Of a stretch of 64,000 nt of DNA, positions 19,667-31,168 are shown piece by piece. Numbering within the stretch: the first letter of the stretch is position 1; every line of letters starts with the position of its first letter. The translations under genes and the position numbers were made by a program. This stretch comes from Cercophora sp. LCS_1 (lineage: Eukaryota; Ascomycota; Sordariomycetes; Sordariales; Lasiosphaeriaceae). The stretch covers positions 310,001-374,000 of the forward strand of contig JAPZLL010000013.1 of the NCBI GenBank assembly GCA_036250225.1. The letters run 5' to 3'. The notes under the pieces were generated by a model. That model searched no databases, was not told the origin of the DNA, and saw nothing but the letters and a program-made list of their open reading frames with translations.

Positions 19667-21898
19667 ATGGAACCCACGACGGATCTCAAGTTCGCAACAT
19701 TCTCTTCGGAGATTGAGCTGCCTTTCTATGCAGCTCTCTTCTCTTACAAGCTCGAACACGACAAGCTCGACGACTCGGTGCGCCCGGTTCTCGGGCTCTA
19801 TGAGCCTCGTTCTCATGCCGACCCGGAGTCAAGTACAAAAATGCAGATCCATGGCGCGGCGCTGACTAGTGATTAGTAAGTTTTACATAAAGCTCCAAGG
19901 ATGAGGGCTTTGCTGATATGATAAAGTGTGCCGCTTGGACTCACGCGTGCTGATGGCTTCATAAAGAACGTGAACACCGTTGAGGAGTTCAAGAACGCAG
20001 ACAAGGTCGAGTTGGTGCGCCAAGCCGGCGAGCAGGTGGGTTGAGCATTCATGGGTTGTGAATACTATGCTGACGCGCGCTTGCAGATCTGGGCCGCCAT
20101 CCAGGATGGAACCATTTACTCCATCCCGTCGCTGCTCTCGTCTTTCAAGATCCTTTCCTTTGCGGATCTCAAAAAATACACCTTCAGGTACTGGTTTGCG
20201 TTTCCAGCTCTTCATACCGACTCACAGTGGAAGCGATCCGGCCCGGTTGGTCGGTTCACCTCCAGAGAGAGCACCTCGCTGGTTGACCAGGTCGGCACTT
20301 GGCGGTATACCGTCGACAACAGGGAGCATGGATTCTTCCTCGCCAAAAAGGTTCGCGTCCGTGACTACAAGTTCGACATGGATGAGGCTGCCGCCGAACT
20401 CGGTTATCGTTGGGTCATCGGCTCACTCAGAGACTTTGAGACCGGCTTTTTTGAGAACATCCCCCCCGAGGATCGATATGTCGCCTTCGTCGACCCGTCG
20501 AACTATCCCGAGAACCCTTCTTGGCCGCTTCGTAACCTCCTGGTCCTGGTTCGACACAGATTCCAGATTCGGGACGTCCAGATCCTGTGCTACCGCGACA
20601 CCCAGCCCAAGAGACACGAGGCGCGGAGTATCGTTCTCTCCCTGGCCATGGACCCGGTGGAGAATATGAACATCTCCAAGATCCCCAAGATCACAGGCTG
20701 GGAGAGGAACACCAGGGGAGAGTTGAAGCCACGGATGGCAAACTTGGCGGAGTACATGGATCCCGCTCGTCTCGCTGATCAGGCCGTTGACCTCAACCTC
20801 AAGCTGATGAGATGGCGACTCTCACCAAACCTGGATCTGGAGACCATCAAGGACACAAAGTGCTTACTGCTCGGGGCCGGTACACTGGGCAGCTATGTCT
20901 CAAGAAACCTCATGGGCTGGGGCGTTCGCAAGATCACATTTGTCGATTATGGCAAGGTATCCTTCTCAAATCCCGTGCGCCAGCCACTTTTTGAGTTCGC
21001 AGACTGTCTCGACGGAGGAAAGGCGAAGGCCGAGCAGGCTGCCGAAGCGCTGAAAAAGATCTATCCCGGCGTCGATGCTGAGGGTTATGCGCTCTCTGTC
21101 CCCATGCTGGGTCACCCAATCATGGATGAGAGGGAAACCAAGGCCAATTTCGAAAAACTCCAAGAGTTGATCCGGTCGCATGACGCTATTTTCCTTCTCA
21201 TGGACAGCCGTGAGTCGAGATGGTTGCCCACAGTAATGGGCAAAGCTGAGGGCAAGATCGTGATGAATGCCGCACTTGGGTTCGACACTTATGTCGTGAT
21301 GCGACATGGAGCCACGCCGGAGGATGGAAGTGAGGATACTCTTGGGTGCTATTTCTGCAATGACGTCGTCGTCGCCGCTGATGTAAGTCTACCTTCCCGC
21401 GTGGGGTGGTTGGATCGCTCTAACGGAACGCAGTCGATGAAGGATCAGACTTTGGACCAGCAATGCACGGTCACCCGACCCGGCGTTGCTGCCATCGCGT
21501 CGGCTCTTTTGGTCGAGTTGCTTGCCAGCGTTCTCCAGCATCCCAAGAAGCATCACGCCCCTGCGCCCATCCCGTCTGCGAATTCCGACTACGAGCGCGA
21601 TCCATCTGATCACGCTCTGGGCATCGTACCCCACCAGATTCGCGGTTTCCTCTCAAATTTCCAGAACATGGTCATCCGTGGCAGATCTTACCCGCAGTGC
21701 AGCGCGTGCAGCAAAATTATGCTTGATGCGTACAGGGTAGAGGGTTTTGACTTTTTGAGGAAGGCTCTCGATAGCCGCGAGTACGTCGCTGAACTCAGCG
21801 GTCTCGCTGAACTTCAGCGCAAGGCTGACGCTGCTGCGGCTGACGTGGAGTGGAGTGAGGAAGAGGGCGAGGAGGAAGGTGAGGGTGTTCTCATTTGA
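19667..21898 (+). CDS. atg7: ATG7, E1-like enzyme of autophagy
   Basis: ATG7 adenylates Atg8 and Atg12, holds them as thioesters, and passes them to Atg3 and Atg10 during autophagosome formation. Four exons are predicted: 19667-19875, 19927-20035, 20087-21382 and 21434-21898, giving 692 aa. The N-terminal domain begins MEPTTDLKFATFSSEIELPF. The adenylation domain has LLGAGTLGSYVSRNLMGWG with the Gly-rich loop at residues 369-374, followed by FVDYGKVSFSNPVRQPLF. The catalytic Cys is C549 in QCTVTRPG. The C-terminal part contains YPQCSACS and an acidic tail. The third intron (51 nt) is a multiple of three with no stop, so retention would insert 17 residues shortly before C549. The start is set by in-frame homology-like sequence and a CCCGCG context. 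Confidence 0.96.
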
Positions 21899-22319
21899 AC
21901 GGGTCGGCATGGCGTTTAGGTCGGGTTGCGGTTTGGTATGGGATCATCAGGCGAATTTTTCAGACCAATACCCATTTCGGAAAACAGAAATGGATATATG
22001 TATCATAGCCATAGGGGGTTCCATGGATAGATGGGAAGTGTTAGACTTCATATTGTAGCGTACATTGCTCAATAAACAGCGAGTAGCCACAAGGTGGTTG
22101 ACAAGATGTTTAGGTCCCATTCCAGGGGGTGTTGTTCAGTGTTGTTCAGTTGCCCCACCACCTCACCCAGCGTTGAAGCGACCCACACAATCAAATTTTG
22201 GCGGTGACAACCGGCAGAACCTTGGGCCTGCCAAAATAATTCTTTCTGGGCCATCAGCGTCCCAACCAATTCTCCCACCACCACGGAACTGCGCCCCATA
22301 ACCGCTATCAAACGTCCAA
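21899..22319. other. Short intergenic region with a 10-bp tandem duplication
   Basis: This interval of 421 bp holds the ATG7 3' flank and the promoter of the DUF2462 gene. GTTGTTCAGT is repeated twice in tandem at 22131-22150. Nothing else is notable. Confidence 0.4.
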
Positions 22320-22610
22320 ATGGCACAGGGCGCCGTCAAAAAGGCGGCAAAGCCCAATCCGGGCCTCAACAAGTCAAACGGAAAAGGCGGATCCAAGAAG
22401 CCTGCGCCCGGCATCTCGAAGCCCAAAAAGGCAAAGATGAAGTCGACCGCCGACAAGCTGCAAAAGAAGTTCACCGCCGGCATGGTCGCAAAGACGGAGC
22501 AACTGCTCGGCGCGCGGGCGGGCCATCTCGAGCTGATTGGCAAGGGGAGGAAACAGGCGGCCGCGGACGGAGTCAAGGTGCCCAAGGGCGGATCCAAGAA
22601 ATTTGGCTGA
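22320..22610 (+). CDS. DUF2462 / UPF0390 family small basic protein
   Basis: A single exon encodes 96 residues starting MAQGAVKKAAKPNPGLN, the same MAQG start as the human Leydig cell tumour 10 kDa protein homologue (C19orf53). The sequence is Lys/Gly/Ala-rich and disordered up to about residue 40 (KPKKAKMKSTADKLQKKF), then forms a probable helix (MVAKTEQLLGARAGHLELIGKG) and a GSKKFG tail. The family is associated with ribosomes or the nucleolus in other eukaryotes but has no defined activity. The gene is compact, and its 3' end lies only 59 bp from the convergent decarboxylase gene. Confidence 0.8.
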   Translation: MAQGAVKKAAKPNPGLNKSNGKGGSKKPAPGISKPKKAKMKSTADKLQKKFTAGMVAKTEQLLGARAGHLELIGKGRKQAAADGVKVPKGGSKKFG

Positions 22611-22669
22611 GTTTGGCGACGAATGCGCTATGGGGGGGCGGGATTATGAGCGGGTGAAAGCGATGAGCA

Positions 22670-24336
22670 TCATTTTTCAACGGCGACAACATCGTTCAGC
22701 ACCTTTTGGACAATCGTCAGATCCCTCTCGACATCAACGCGCCAGTTCGACACAGCGATGCGCGCCGCCTTCTGCCCATCCCATTGCGTCCCGCTGACGA
22801 ACATCTTTCCGGTCTTGTTGATCCTGTCCACCAGCACGTCGTTTAGCGCAGGGTCTTTGGCCCTGAACAGGACGATCATGAACGAATTCTCCAGTGATTC
22901 GTCCTCTCTTGGAAGCCAATCATAGTCTTCAGAATCGCGAATGAAACTGGCTATCGCTCGGGCAAGAGTCACCATGCGGGTGATCATGGCGGATATACCA
23001 TCTCTGCCTTCGCTCAGGAGCACTGCGTACACAGGCAGGGCGCGGAAGCGACGGGAGTTTTCGATACCGACATTGAGCGGGCTGTGGATGGCACACCCCG
23101 TGTTTCCTGCTGGGGCTGCCAAGTAGGCAGCATTAGGGTTTTGGAAGACCTGCTGGGCGACGGCTACATCGCGGCACAGAAATATGCCTGTATCGTACGG
23201 CTTTCGAGAACAGTTAGATTCAACAACCAATCCGCCCATTGCTCAGTGGAAACCAATCGTGACGTACAACGTTGAGGATCTTGTGTCCATCAGCAGCGAT
23301 GCTGTCAGCCAATTCCAGACCGGCCACAGTGGCATGTAGGTTTAGGAATTCGTCCGTTCTCGGAAGGCAACGAGCAAAGATGCCAAATGCTGGAAACCAG
23401 TAAGACAAGTGAAGAGGCAAGGAGAGAGGCAATCGAGGACGTTATTGCTGACGCCCTAGGCAATAACCTACCGCCATCGACATGAATCCAAGCGCCATGA
23501 CGGTCAGCCAAGCTTCTCAGCTTCGGCATGTCCAGAGCATTCGTTGCAAACCGCCCCGTGTTCACTTCTCCAGCGCTCACGGCGATGATACTTACCGCGT
23601 CCTCTCTCTTCAACTCCCTCTCCAGAGCATCTAGATCCAGCCTCCATGGCTCTCCCTCCACACCTACCTCTTTGACACTCGCTCTCCCTAAACCCACCAC
23701 ACTGGCCGCCTTTTTTAGCGATGAGTGCGCCATGCTGGTTAGAACTTGAATCTCTTTTACCCCTGCCATTTCACATGCCCGCAGTAACCCCACGTCGCCA
23801 ACGTTCGCCCCACGTTTTGCGAGAACCGCCTCTCGACCGCATGCCAGACCCATGATATTGCTTGCCGTCGCACCTGTAGTGAACGTTCGGCCTGTCCAGT
23901 GTGCAGTATCGCCCAGATCAAGCAGGGAGATAACCATAGTCAGCGCAGCATCCTCCACTGCAGTGGCGGCTGAGTGAGAGGGCAAATGGACTTGGACATT
24001 CTGGTCATAAGCGGAGACGATGTTATCAGCCGCTTCAGCGATGGGCAAGACTCCGCCGACCACAAAGCCGTAGTACCGCGGGGCGAGAGACTGGTTGTTC
24101 AGCCCAGGGATGATGACATCGTGCAGGTGATTGAGCGTTGCCGAGGCGCCGAGTGGTTCGAGGTAGGAGTCAGAGGAAGGACTGGGGAGAGAAGCAACAG
24201 CGGATACGATGGCGTCGGCGTCGGGGAGAACAGTCCCAGGGTTTCGGGTGTCCTGATACGAGACTGCCTGCCGGAGGTGTTGGTAGGCGCCCAGTAAATC
24301 CAAGGCGCCCTCGTGGTTGGGTGAGGTTGGCGCCAT
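22670..24336 (-). CDS. PLP-dependent group II amino-acid decarboxylase family
   Basis: Three exons are predicted: 24336-23472, 23389-23268 and 23200-22670, giving 505 aa (donors GTAGGT and GTACGT). The fold-type I core is clear: YYGFVVGGVLPIAEAAD, FTTGATASNIMGLACGRE (cofactor phosphate binding), HVDGAFGIFAR formed across the first splice junction, and ADGHKILNVPYDTG with the Schiff-base lysine K325. This family includes glutamate, aromatic amino-acid, tyrosine and cysteine sulfinate decarboxylases. I cannot tell the substrate; filamentous fungi carry several uncharacterised paralogues of this type. No cofactor residue appears lost. It is convergent with the DUF2462 gene. The first residues lack a targeting signal, so a cytosolic location is likely. 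Confidence 0.92.
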
Positions 24337-26968
24337 GTTGCGCCAGTGTGTGTTTGGTATGGACCGGTGTTGGTGGTGCGAGCTTGTTTTTGCTTTTGAG
24401 AGGGGATGCTCGTTCTGGATGCGCCGGTTGTCTCGGGCTCAGGGGTTCTTTGTGCCGTGGATCCCGAGGTGGCCAACCGTGAGCGCCGGAAAACCGCCCG
24501 TCCCTGTTGGAAGCGGAGAGGTTAAAGGGAGAAAGGCAAAACGATGACGGGAGAAAAGTTGTCTTGCATAAGCCGAGCCTCCGATCGTCTTCTATTTCGA
24601 ATGCACAGAAACGATGCGATTGATGAAGTATTCCATACCAAAAAAAAAAAATTGCTACAAAAGCGACTGCAACGGAACCAGCTTAATTCAAATCAAAACG
24701 TTATTTTTCTCTTCAATGGAAGTTGAATGGTAGTGGTAGCTGTGTGTGTGCGATGATGTGATTGGTCTGATTACGTGGATGTTGCTGTACAAAATATTCC
24801 AGCCCCAGCGTTTTACTCTTGCCTATATTGCCAAGCTTTTGGTTTTTCGATGCGCAGTTTGAGCAATAAAAATCAATCCTAGTATTTTATTAATATCCTT
24901 TGGGGGGGGGTTAAAAAAAATGAAATCCTTCTTAAAATCCTTTTTAAAATTAATATTCAAAGTCGATCGTTGTGGTGATGGCAGTTGTGTGTAAAAGTGG
25001 GTCTGGCTTTCTCCCACTTTTCCGGTTGGGAGATGGACAGCTTCAAAATCATTGACGCTTACCAAACGTCTTCATCCAACTTCGCAAGGGCTTCTGTCTT
25101 TGCGCTGAACGCGGCAATTTGGGACCGATGGGACGGAACACCTACCCTGTTGGCTATCGTTATCGACCTGTCAAATTCGTGCCCGCCGAATCGAGTCGCA
25201 GGAATGACCGTCTCCGGTGTGACGGCCCGGACTGGACTCCGGCGCTGTAGATTACAGCAGTGCTGGCTTTTGCTTCCGGCGCAACGCCACACCCGACGAG
25301 AAAGCCATGCTCGACAAAAGTAACAGAACGGCCTCAAGGGGCGTGTGATTTCATGGTCAGAAGTTACTCAATACCTTGATATGCGCCAACCCCGCTCGAG
25401 CTTATGTCTAGCGACCCAACTCGCCGTAACCCCCTGCGAGCAATGATCCGCAAAACGAACCCAACGCAGAAATGGAGTAGTCAGACGAAGGAATGCCACC
25501 ACCACTAGCACAAAGGATGGGGGTAAAGTTGTGGATGGTTGGAAACCAATGAGAAGTCAATGATGGTCGCATGCCGGCGGCCCCCTCACCGACTGTGCTA
25601 ATGGGCGAGTGAGAGAGGTCTACGATGAAATGCGCCCAGGTATCACCTTCTGCAAGATGCATGGGACGGGAGTTGAGTCTCTTTCTCTCGTTCGCTCCGG
25701 ACCTGTCGCCGGCAACTTCTCGGGGGAACCCAGCCTTCAACCGTTCCTGCCCTGAGAAACGTAACACCAGATGACACCTGCCTTCCATGGTTCACTGGTT
25801 CTCGTGCGACCCGTAAAATCGAGGAGCGATACAAGACCTCAGGTATCGTTCCTGCACTGCCAACAAACCAAAGACGCCAGGGAAATTGCAAGATGATACA
25901 CTCGCCCAATTCGAACTCACCTTCCGCTGCAGAGGATCGGTGACCTACCCGGCATTGTCTTTAGTCTTATCGCCGTTGACGGATCCTCCTCTCGACGGAT
26001 TCGCGGCCACATACAGGGGTAGAACATGCTGCCGCCGGCAAGGCCCTCGCTTGCATCGGGGACTCGGGCTCCCATGCGCCCAAGGTTCCCTGAAAGGGCA
26101 CCACCCCAGCGACGAATCCCCAGCAATGGCCGCCTTTTTTTTTTTCTCGCGAGAACCCCGCAACTCCGAGCCATCAGGCTGGGGCGATGGTCTGCTTGGT
26201 GGCTTGCGGAAGCACTCTTGGCATTTGAAGGCAACCTTTTCACCGATTCACAACAGGAAGCCTACTGCAGTCAACTGCAATGCCTGCAACGCCCTCAATC
26301 GGGCAACCACTTCCCCGCCCGACACCCTCTGCCTATAGATTGCGACCGGTCTAGCAAAACCAGTGAATGTAGGCGTCTGTTGACCTGCCGTCAGCATCGT
26401 GAGAGGGAATGTGAAACCTCCAGATTCACGGTGTTGGGACAATCCAAACCACCCCCATGGAGGGCATGCGCCCAGACTGCCGGTATTCAGCCCTCTGATT
26501 GCGGGCGTCGGGTCCCACCCGCCCGGCTGGGTCAAGCTCGGCTGCTGGTCCCGCGGGAATGACAAGGAGGGTGTATGTCCCGTGCCCTTGGGTCTTTGGG
26601 GACCTCCCATCCCCTCATGGCCCCTCCTCAAGGTCTCTTCTCATCTGTTGGCATCAGTCAACATAACAATTTGCCGTCTACCCACTCGGGCACTCACCCA
26701 TGAACCAGTCATTTTATCGTCCCTTTAGCCTCTGTCACCCTGCTGCACACACCCCCGACTTCACGGCACCGGGACTACCACGGCAGTAATCTTATAAGCT
26801 CGGCAGCCGTGGGTTCAGACACCGAGGCTCGCCTTTCACTCTGACGTGGGCGTTGAGCAACCGACTCGGCGAGCCGACACAAAAAGGTCTTGCTGGGCAC
26901 CTGGTCGGCGCTTGTTTAGATTGTTCAATATTTTGTAGCTCCTTACACTTCGCATTTGTCTCTCGACG
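24337..26968. other. Intergenic, no gene seen
   Basis: About 2.6 kb without a supported gene. The left part includes the decarboxylase promoter and an AT-rich block (see repeat entry). The right part is GC-richer and carries chance open frames on both strands with no family motifs, then the leader of the methyltransferase gene. Confidence 0.45.
24830..24970. repeat. AT-rich low-complexity block with imperfect tandem AAATCCTT units
   Basis: The base composition drops abruptly to AT-rich. It contains TATTTTATTAATATCCTTT, a run of nine or more G, then AAATCCTTCTT followed by AAAATCCTTTTT, and ATTAATATTCAAAG. The units look like a decayed tandem repeat. The origin (transposon tail, organellar insert or slippage) cannot be told by eye. 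Confidence 0.4.
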
Positions 26969-28302
26969 ATGTCTCGGCAATCTCCCCCTCTGGAGACCTT
27001 TCAGTTTACTTTTGAGTCCATCTTGGACGCCAGACAAATCGAGGCTGATGTGAGTGAAGCCACGTCGAGTCAAGTCTTGAGTTGGAGATCTGACACAAAG
27101 AGCAGTCTGATCATTCGCGCCCTGCCACCTTGTCGGTCTATCTCCCCGCCGTGAAACTGTGGTGTATGCTAAATGCGCCAACAGCGATACGAAATCCCTT
27201 ACGGAGAGCATTTCGGCTTTCAGAGAGCAGTTCGGGCGAACCTATCACGCGTACCGCGCTGGTTGCACGTATTTCCCTTTTCCCCCTTTTTTACCTCACT
27301 AGGCTTTCTGACGCTAATATGTACGTATCTAACAGCTTACCAGTATCCCAATGACCCCACGGAAAACCAGCGACTGGATGAACAATATGAGATCATCAAG
27401 GAAGCTATGGACGGGCGCATACATTTGGCTCCGTTCAACCGACAAAATCCACCAAGGAAGGTCCTGGACATTGCGACGGGCACCGGAATCTGGGCTATTG
27501 ACTTTGGTGATGAATTTCCTGAATCAATCATCATTGGGACGGACCTTTCACCGATCCAGCCAGCATTCGTCCCGCCAAATGTCAACTTTTTCGTTGAAGA
27601 CTCGTACGTGCACGCATTACGGCCCTCAATGAACCGGCTAACCATTGCGCGCAATCAGGACGGAAGACTGGGACTTCAACACAAATTTTGACTACATCCA
27701 CACACGATTGACACTTGGCTGCTGGAGAGACATGAAGACACAGATCATACAGAGGGCTTTTGATCATCTCGAACCCGGTGGTTGGCTGGAATGCCAGGAG
27801 ATCGGCGTCGTTCCGAGCTGCGACGATGGGACAATGCCCGAGGACTTTGGCTGGAGCAGGTGGGCGAGGGAGATGACTCAAGCGTCCGCGGCCACCGAGC
27901 GACAGCTCGACCTTGGAGCCAAGGTCAAGACCTGGCTTCATGAGGTTGGGTTTGTTGACATTCACGAAGCTGTCATCAAGATCCCCATCGGTTCGTGGCC
28001 TAAAGACCGACGACTGAAGCATTTAGGCATGTTATGGCAGCACAACCTGCTCACGGGGCTCCAGGGCTTCACCATGGCACTGGCCCACAATGTTCTGGGA
28101 AAGACAGTTGAGGAGATCGAGGTGCGCTTCCGGTTTTCTGACGTGGAACGGGCTCGACTGCTGTCGTCTCGCCGCAAGATACGCGCCATGCTGACTGTTG
28201 TTGTGCCAGGTTTCATTGGTGGAGACCCGACGGAGTATTTTCGACACGAAAGTCCACAGTTACCACAGTTTCCATGTTGTTTGGGGTCAAAAACCACATT
28301 AA
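26969..28302 (+). CDS. UMTA/LaeA-type SAM-dependent methyltransferase
   Basis: Class I methyltransferase of the large fungal UMTA/LaeA-like group. Well-supported exons are 27185-27261, 27336-27603, 27659-28121 and 28210-28302. They give the typical elements: DTKSLTESISAFREQFGRTY, HAYRA, YPNDPTENQRLDEQYEI, SAM motif I VLDIATGTGIWAIDFG, TEDWDFNTNFDYIHTR, FDHLEPGGWLECQEI, and the family end VHSYHSFHVVWGQKPH. Removing the 88-nt last intron (GTGCGC...CCAG) is needed to reach that end. The first exon probably starts at 26969 (MSRQSPPLETFQF...), but its best donor (GTGAGT at 27050) leaves the wrong phase for exon 2, while in-phase donors such as 27064 are weak. A small extra exon or a frameshift is possible. 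Its substrate is unknown; no cluster genes are adjacent. Confidence 0.8.
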
Positions 28303-28410
28303 AGGCCTCGATCTGCAAACGCCTTGGGTTCTATTGTCTATCCCACGCGAGTGTGGTGTATGGCTCCTGGCCATCTCCAGTGCAACAAGACGGTGGATAA
28401 GGATAACCCA

Positions 28411-29112
28411 TCACTTTCGAACCAACCAATCCAGCTCCTTTGCCTTCACCTCGCCGATAAGCTTTGCCAACCCATCACCGACCAAGAAGTCGTGGTCATA
28501 GAACTCAAAACCGGGCACTACCGTCTCGGAAATCAACAACCCTTCGGATTCGCTGGTTTCATTCCCGCTTGCATCCTTGTCTGGCAGCAAGAAGCTCGCT
28601 TTGAACTTGCCGCCTTCAACAATCCACTGCAACTTTTCGCCAGCTGCAACGTCCTGGCCGACAATAAAAGACTCAACGCGATGGTCTGGTTCATCGGCGT
28701 GAATCAGGACATAACGACCACGGCCGCGATGTAATGTGTGAATGGTCCTGCCCCTGTTACGATGGAAATTTCCCTGGGGGGTGTTTGGTGTGAGGAGATA
28801 AACTCAAAAGACGTCAACAAAGTATCAGGTGAGGATGAAAGGGGATTTACATATAGACGTCGAAGCGTTCCGGACGGCAGGGTTGAATCCCGGGCGTTGC
28901 GCGGACGCCAAGCCCGGGCCGAATTCGGCGTCGGAGGCCGGCACAGAGGGAAACGGGCTTGGCACAATCAGAGGGTCGCGGTCCGTCTCGACGAAGTAGC
29001 CGCCTTCGACGTGGGACTGCATTTTGAGGGCATCGATGACCGTTTGGATTGCCGGAGCTTCCGGTCCGGGATTAGCGGGGGCAGTGAATGACGGACGCGA
29101 GGGTGAAGCCAT
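28411..29112 (-). CDS. DUF985 cupin-fold protein
   Basis: Two exons are predicted: 29112-28851 and 28802-28411, joined in frame across a GTAAAT...TGAG intron, giving 217 aa. The family is a RmlC-like jelly roll found in bacteria, plants and fungi with no agreed function. Visible motifs are IQTVIDALKMQSHVEGGYF near the N-terminus; FYLLTPNTPQGNFHR and HTLHRGRGRYVLIH in the barrel; then LQWIVEGGKFKASFLLPD and SETVVPGFEFYDHDFL near the C-terminus. The terminal LDWLVRK suits the family length. There is no signal peptide. The gene converges on the methyltransferase, with 108 bp between stop codons. Confidence 0.88.
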
Positions 29113-31168
29113 TTTCGGTGGTCGATGAAGAATGGATCTTGTGCGTGTATGTTGCGATTGTTGTAAAGATTAGAAGAAGAAATACAGCGGATACTTGCGA
29201 ACCGCCGAATCAAGAGGGATAGAGCAAGAGTTTAAAGCTATCTGTCAAGGTGGGTGCTTTTTTTTTTTTTTTTTCGCACAAAGGAGCACTCGTTGGTGCC
29301 TGCCAATCTGCAAATCCCACGCTGACGTTTTGTGACTGTGGTTGATTGTTGGTCCGGCCGGACCAGGCGGACCAGGCGAATGGATAATCGATAACACATG
29401 CCACGGTTCCATCGGGGAGACACAATACGGTTTTTTTTTTTTTTTTCGGGGGGAGATTCATTTGTGTATCTGTTGTAGCCACTCGAGTGTAAAAGGCTTA
29501 TCAATCAATCTAGCTTTTTAGCATCCTTGTTCGATTCATAGTTCGTGAGGCGGTGACGGGATGGAGCTCGGAGCTTATGCCGTTGATTTCTCCGGAGGAT
29601 GACGAGATGCAAGGGTCTTATTGTTGTGGGGAGGGGGAATGATGATGGGATGGTGGGCGAAAGGGGGTGGAGGCCGTCATTTGTGTCCTTCTTTTGGGCT
29701 GGTGGGCCTGGAGGATGTGACAAAAGGCATTATTTTGGAGGTGAGTGTGTTTTGGAGCTCGGTGTGCTATGTATGGACCTGGGTGTTTTGGGAGGTAAGG
29801 AGTATTCTCCGGAGGTAAAGTCAACTTTTTTGGCGACGCACTGTTGTTGCTCGAAGTACTCCGTACCTACTAGGTTTTTGTCAACTTGCATTCAAGCATT
29901 TCTATGGGCAGGAAAGCAAGGTACCTTTTTTGTTTTCAACTTCCCGAGGATCGAATTCGAGACATTTCTCACTGAGAGCATCTGCATGGCATCTTTACCC
30001 GAATGCCATTTCTGCCAAGCAGGTGCAATAGTTACTTACTTGCCCAGCCGCATACGAGTGATCATGGCGGCTGTCACGCCGGCTTTCCTATCAGTTGGGT
30101 CCCAACGCCCCCCAGAAGGCGTCATGGCTCCTAAAAATGCGACTTGTAGCTTGTCCATGTCCTCGACTCCTGAGAACTCATTCACAACCCCAGATTGACG
30201 ACATGTCTTCTCCTGACAGGGGGTCAATCAATCGTCAATGCCCAGGAAATCAGCGGGACCAGAGCGCAACGCAACACGGCCCAAGCCTTGCGAACACCCA
30301 CTTACCCGGGCCTGGAAATCACCCAAGATTGGTCGTGACTTGGTTGTCTGTCGGCCCTAGCGCTTGCTTGGCAAGCGCTACCTCTGGACTTGCTCCGCAA
30401 AGGGTCTCCCGTTTCCAGGGTCGGGTCGGGTGCGATCAAAGAAAAATCAAGGATCCGGACTCGTGGGGTCAAAGAATTGATTGTTTAGAGGTGGAAAACG
30501 ACGCGCAAAGCCGCAGATTGTATTGTGTTGTACGATTGCCCTGCGGTTGATGAGAAGAAAACCTGAAGGAACTGGCTTCCCCACACACACACACACGTCC
30601 ACCCCGTTCTTCACCCGTCGAGACATGGGAGCCACCTCCAGACGGAAAGGTCCCTAAGCGCAACCAACCCCTCTTCCACGTTGCAGGCACTAACAGCAGG
30701 GGTTGTGGATCTAGACCTGGGTTCGCGATGCATCTTCCAAATTCAGGAGGTCATGGTGTTTGAGAGACCCTTTGCGACGCCAGCGCGATTGAGAGAGACA
30801 GACAAAAAAGGAGTCGAGCTTTTTTCGGACTTGCAGCTTTTTTGAGGCCGAAAGACCCGTCATCGCAGCCTTTTGGAGTTCCGGGCTGGGGATTCCGCGG
30901 TTTCCTGGTTCTCGTCTGCCATCGATTAAAAAGCACTCTCGCTGTGCCTCTCCCATTGGCCCCTGGATCCCCCCGTCCCCCCCTGCCCGACCGCGCTGGA
31001 GCTGCGGCAACCCAGATTGACTGGCTCGTTCTCCATCCCCCCAACCTGTCCCTCGACCATCCACAGACCTAAAACCTACCATACCGTGCTTGCTACTATA
31101 CGGCCCAGCTCTCGGTGTATCTTGTTCGTGGATGTGCGTTCCCGTCGTCACCGATCGACTCACGCGAC
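29113..31168. other. Intergenic, no gene seen
   Basis: About 2 kb between the divergent cupin and ArfGAP genes. Long T-runs lie near 29258-29274 and 29431-29446. The open frames on both strands lack protein-like composition. The 30.9-31.16 kb part is C-rich on the plus strand and is probably promoter and leader of the ArfGAP gene. Confidence 0.45.

Noticed and set aside
26026..26562. 178-codon plus-strand frame
   Set aside because: No motif, and equally long frames occur on the other strand; typical of GC-rich non-coding DNA.
28870..28900. GGTTGAATCCCGG, tRNA-like
   Set aside because: Lies within the cupin coding exon and lacks the rest of a cloverleaf.
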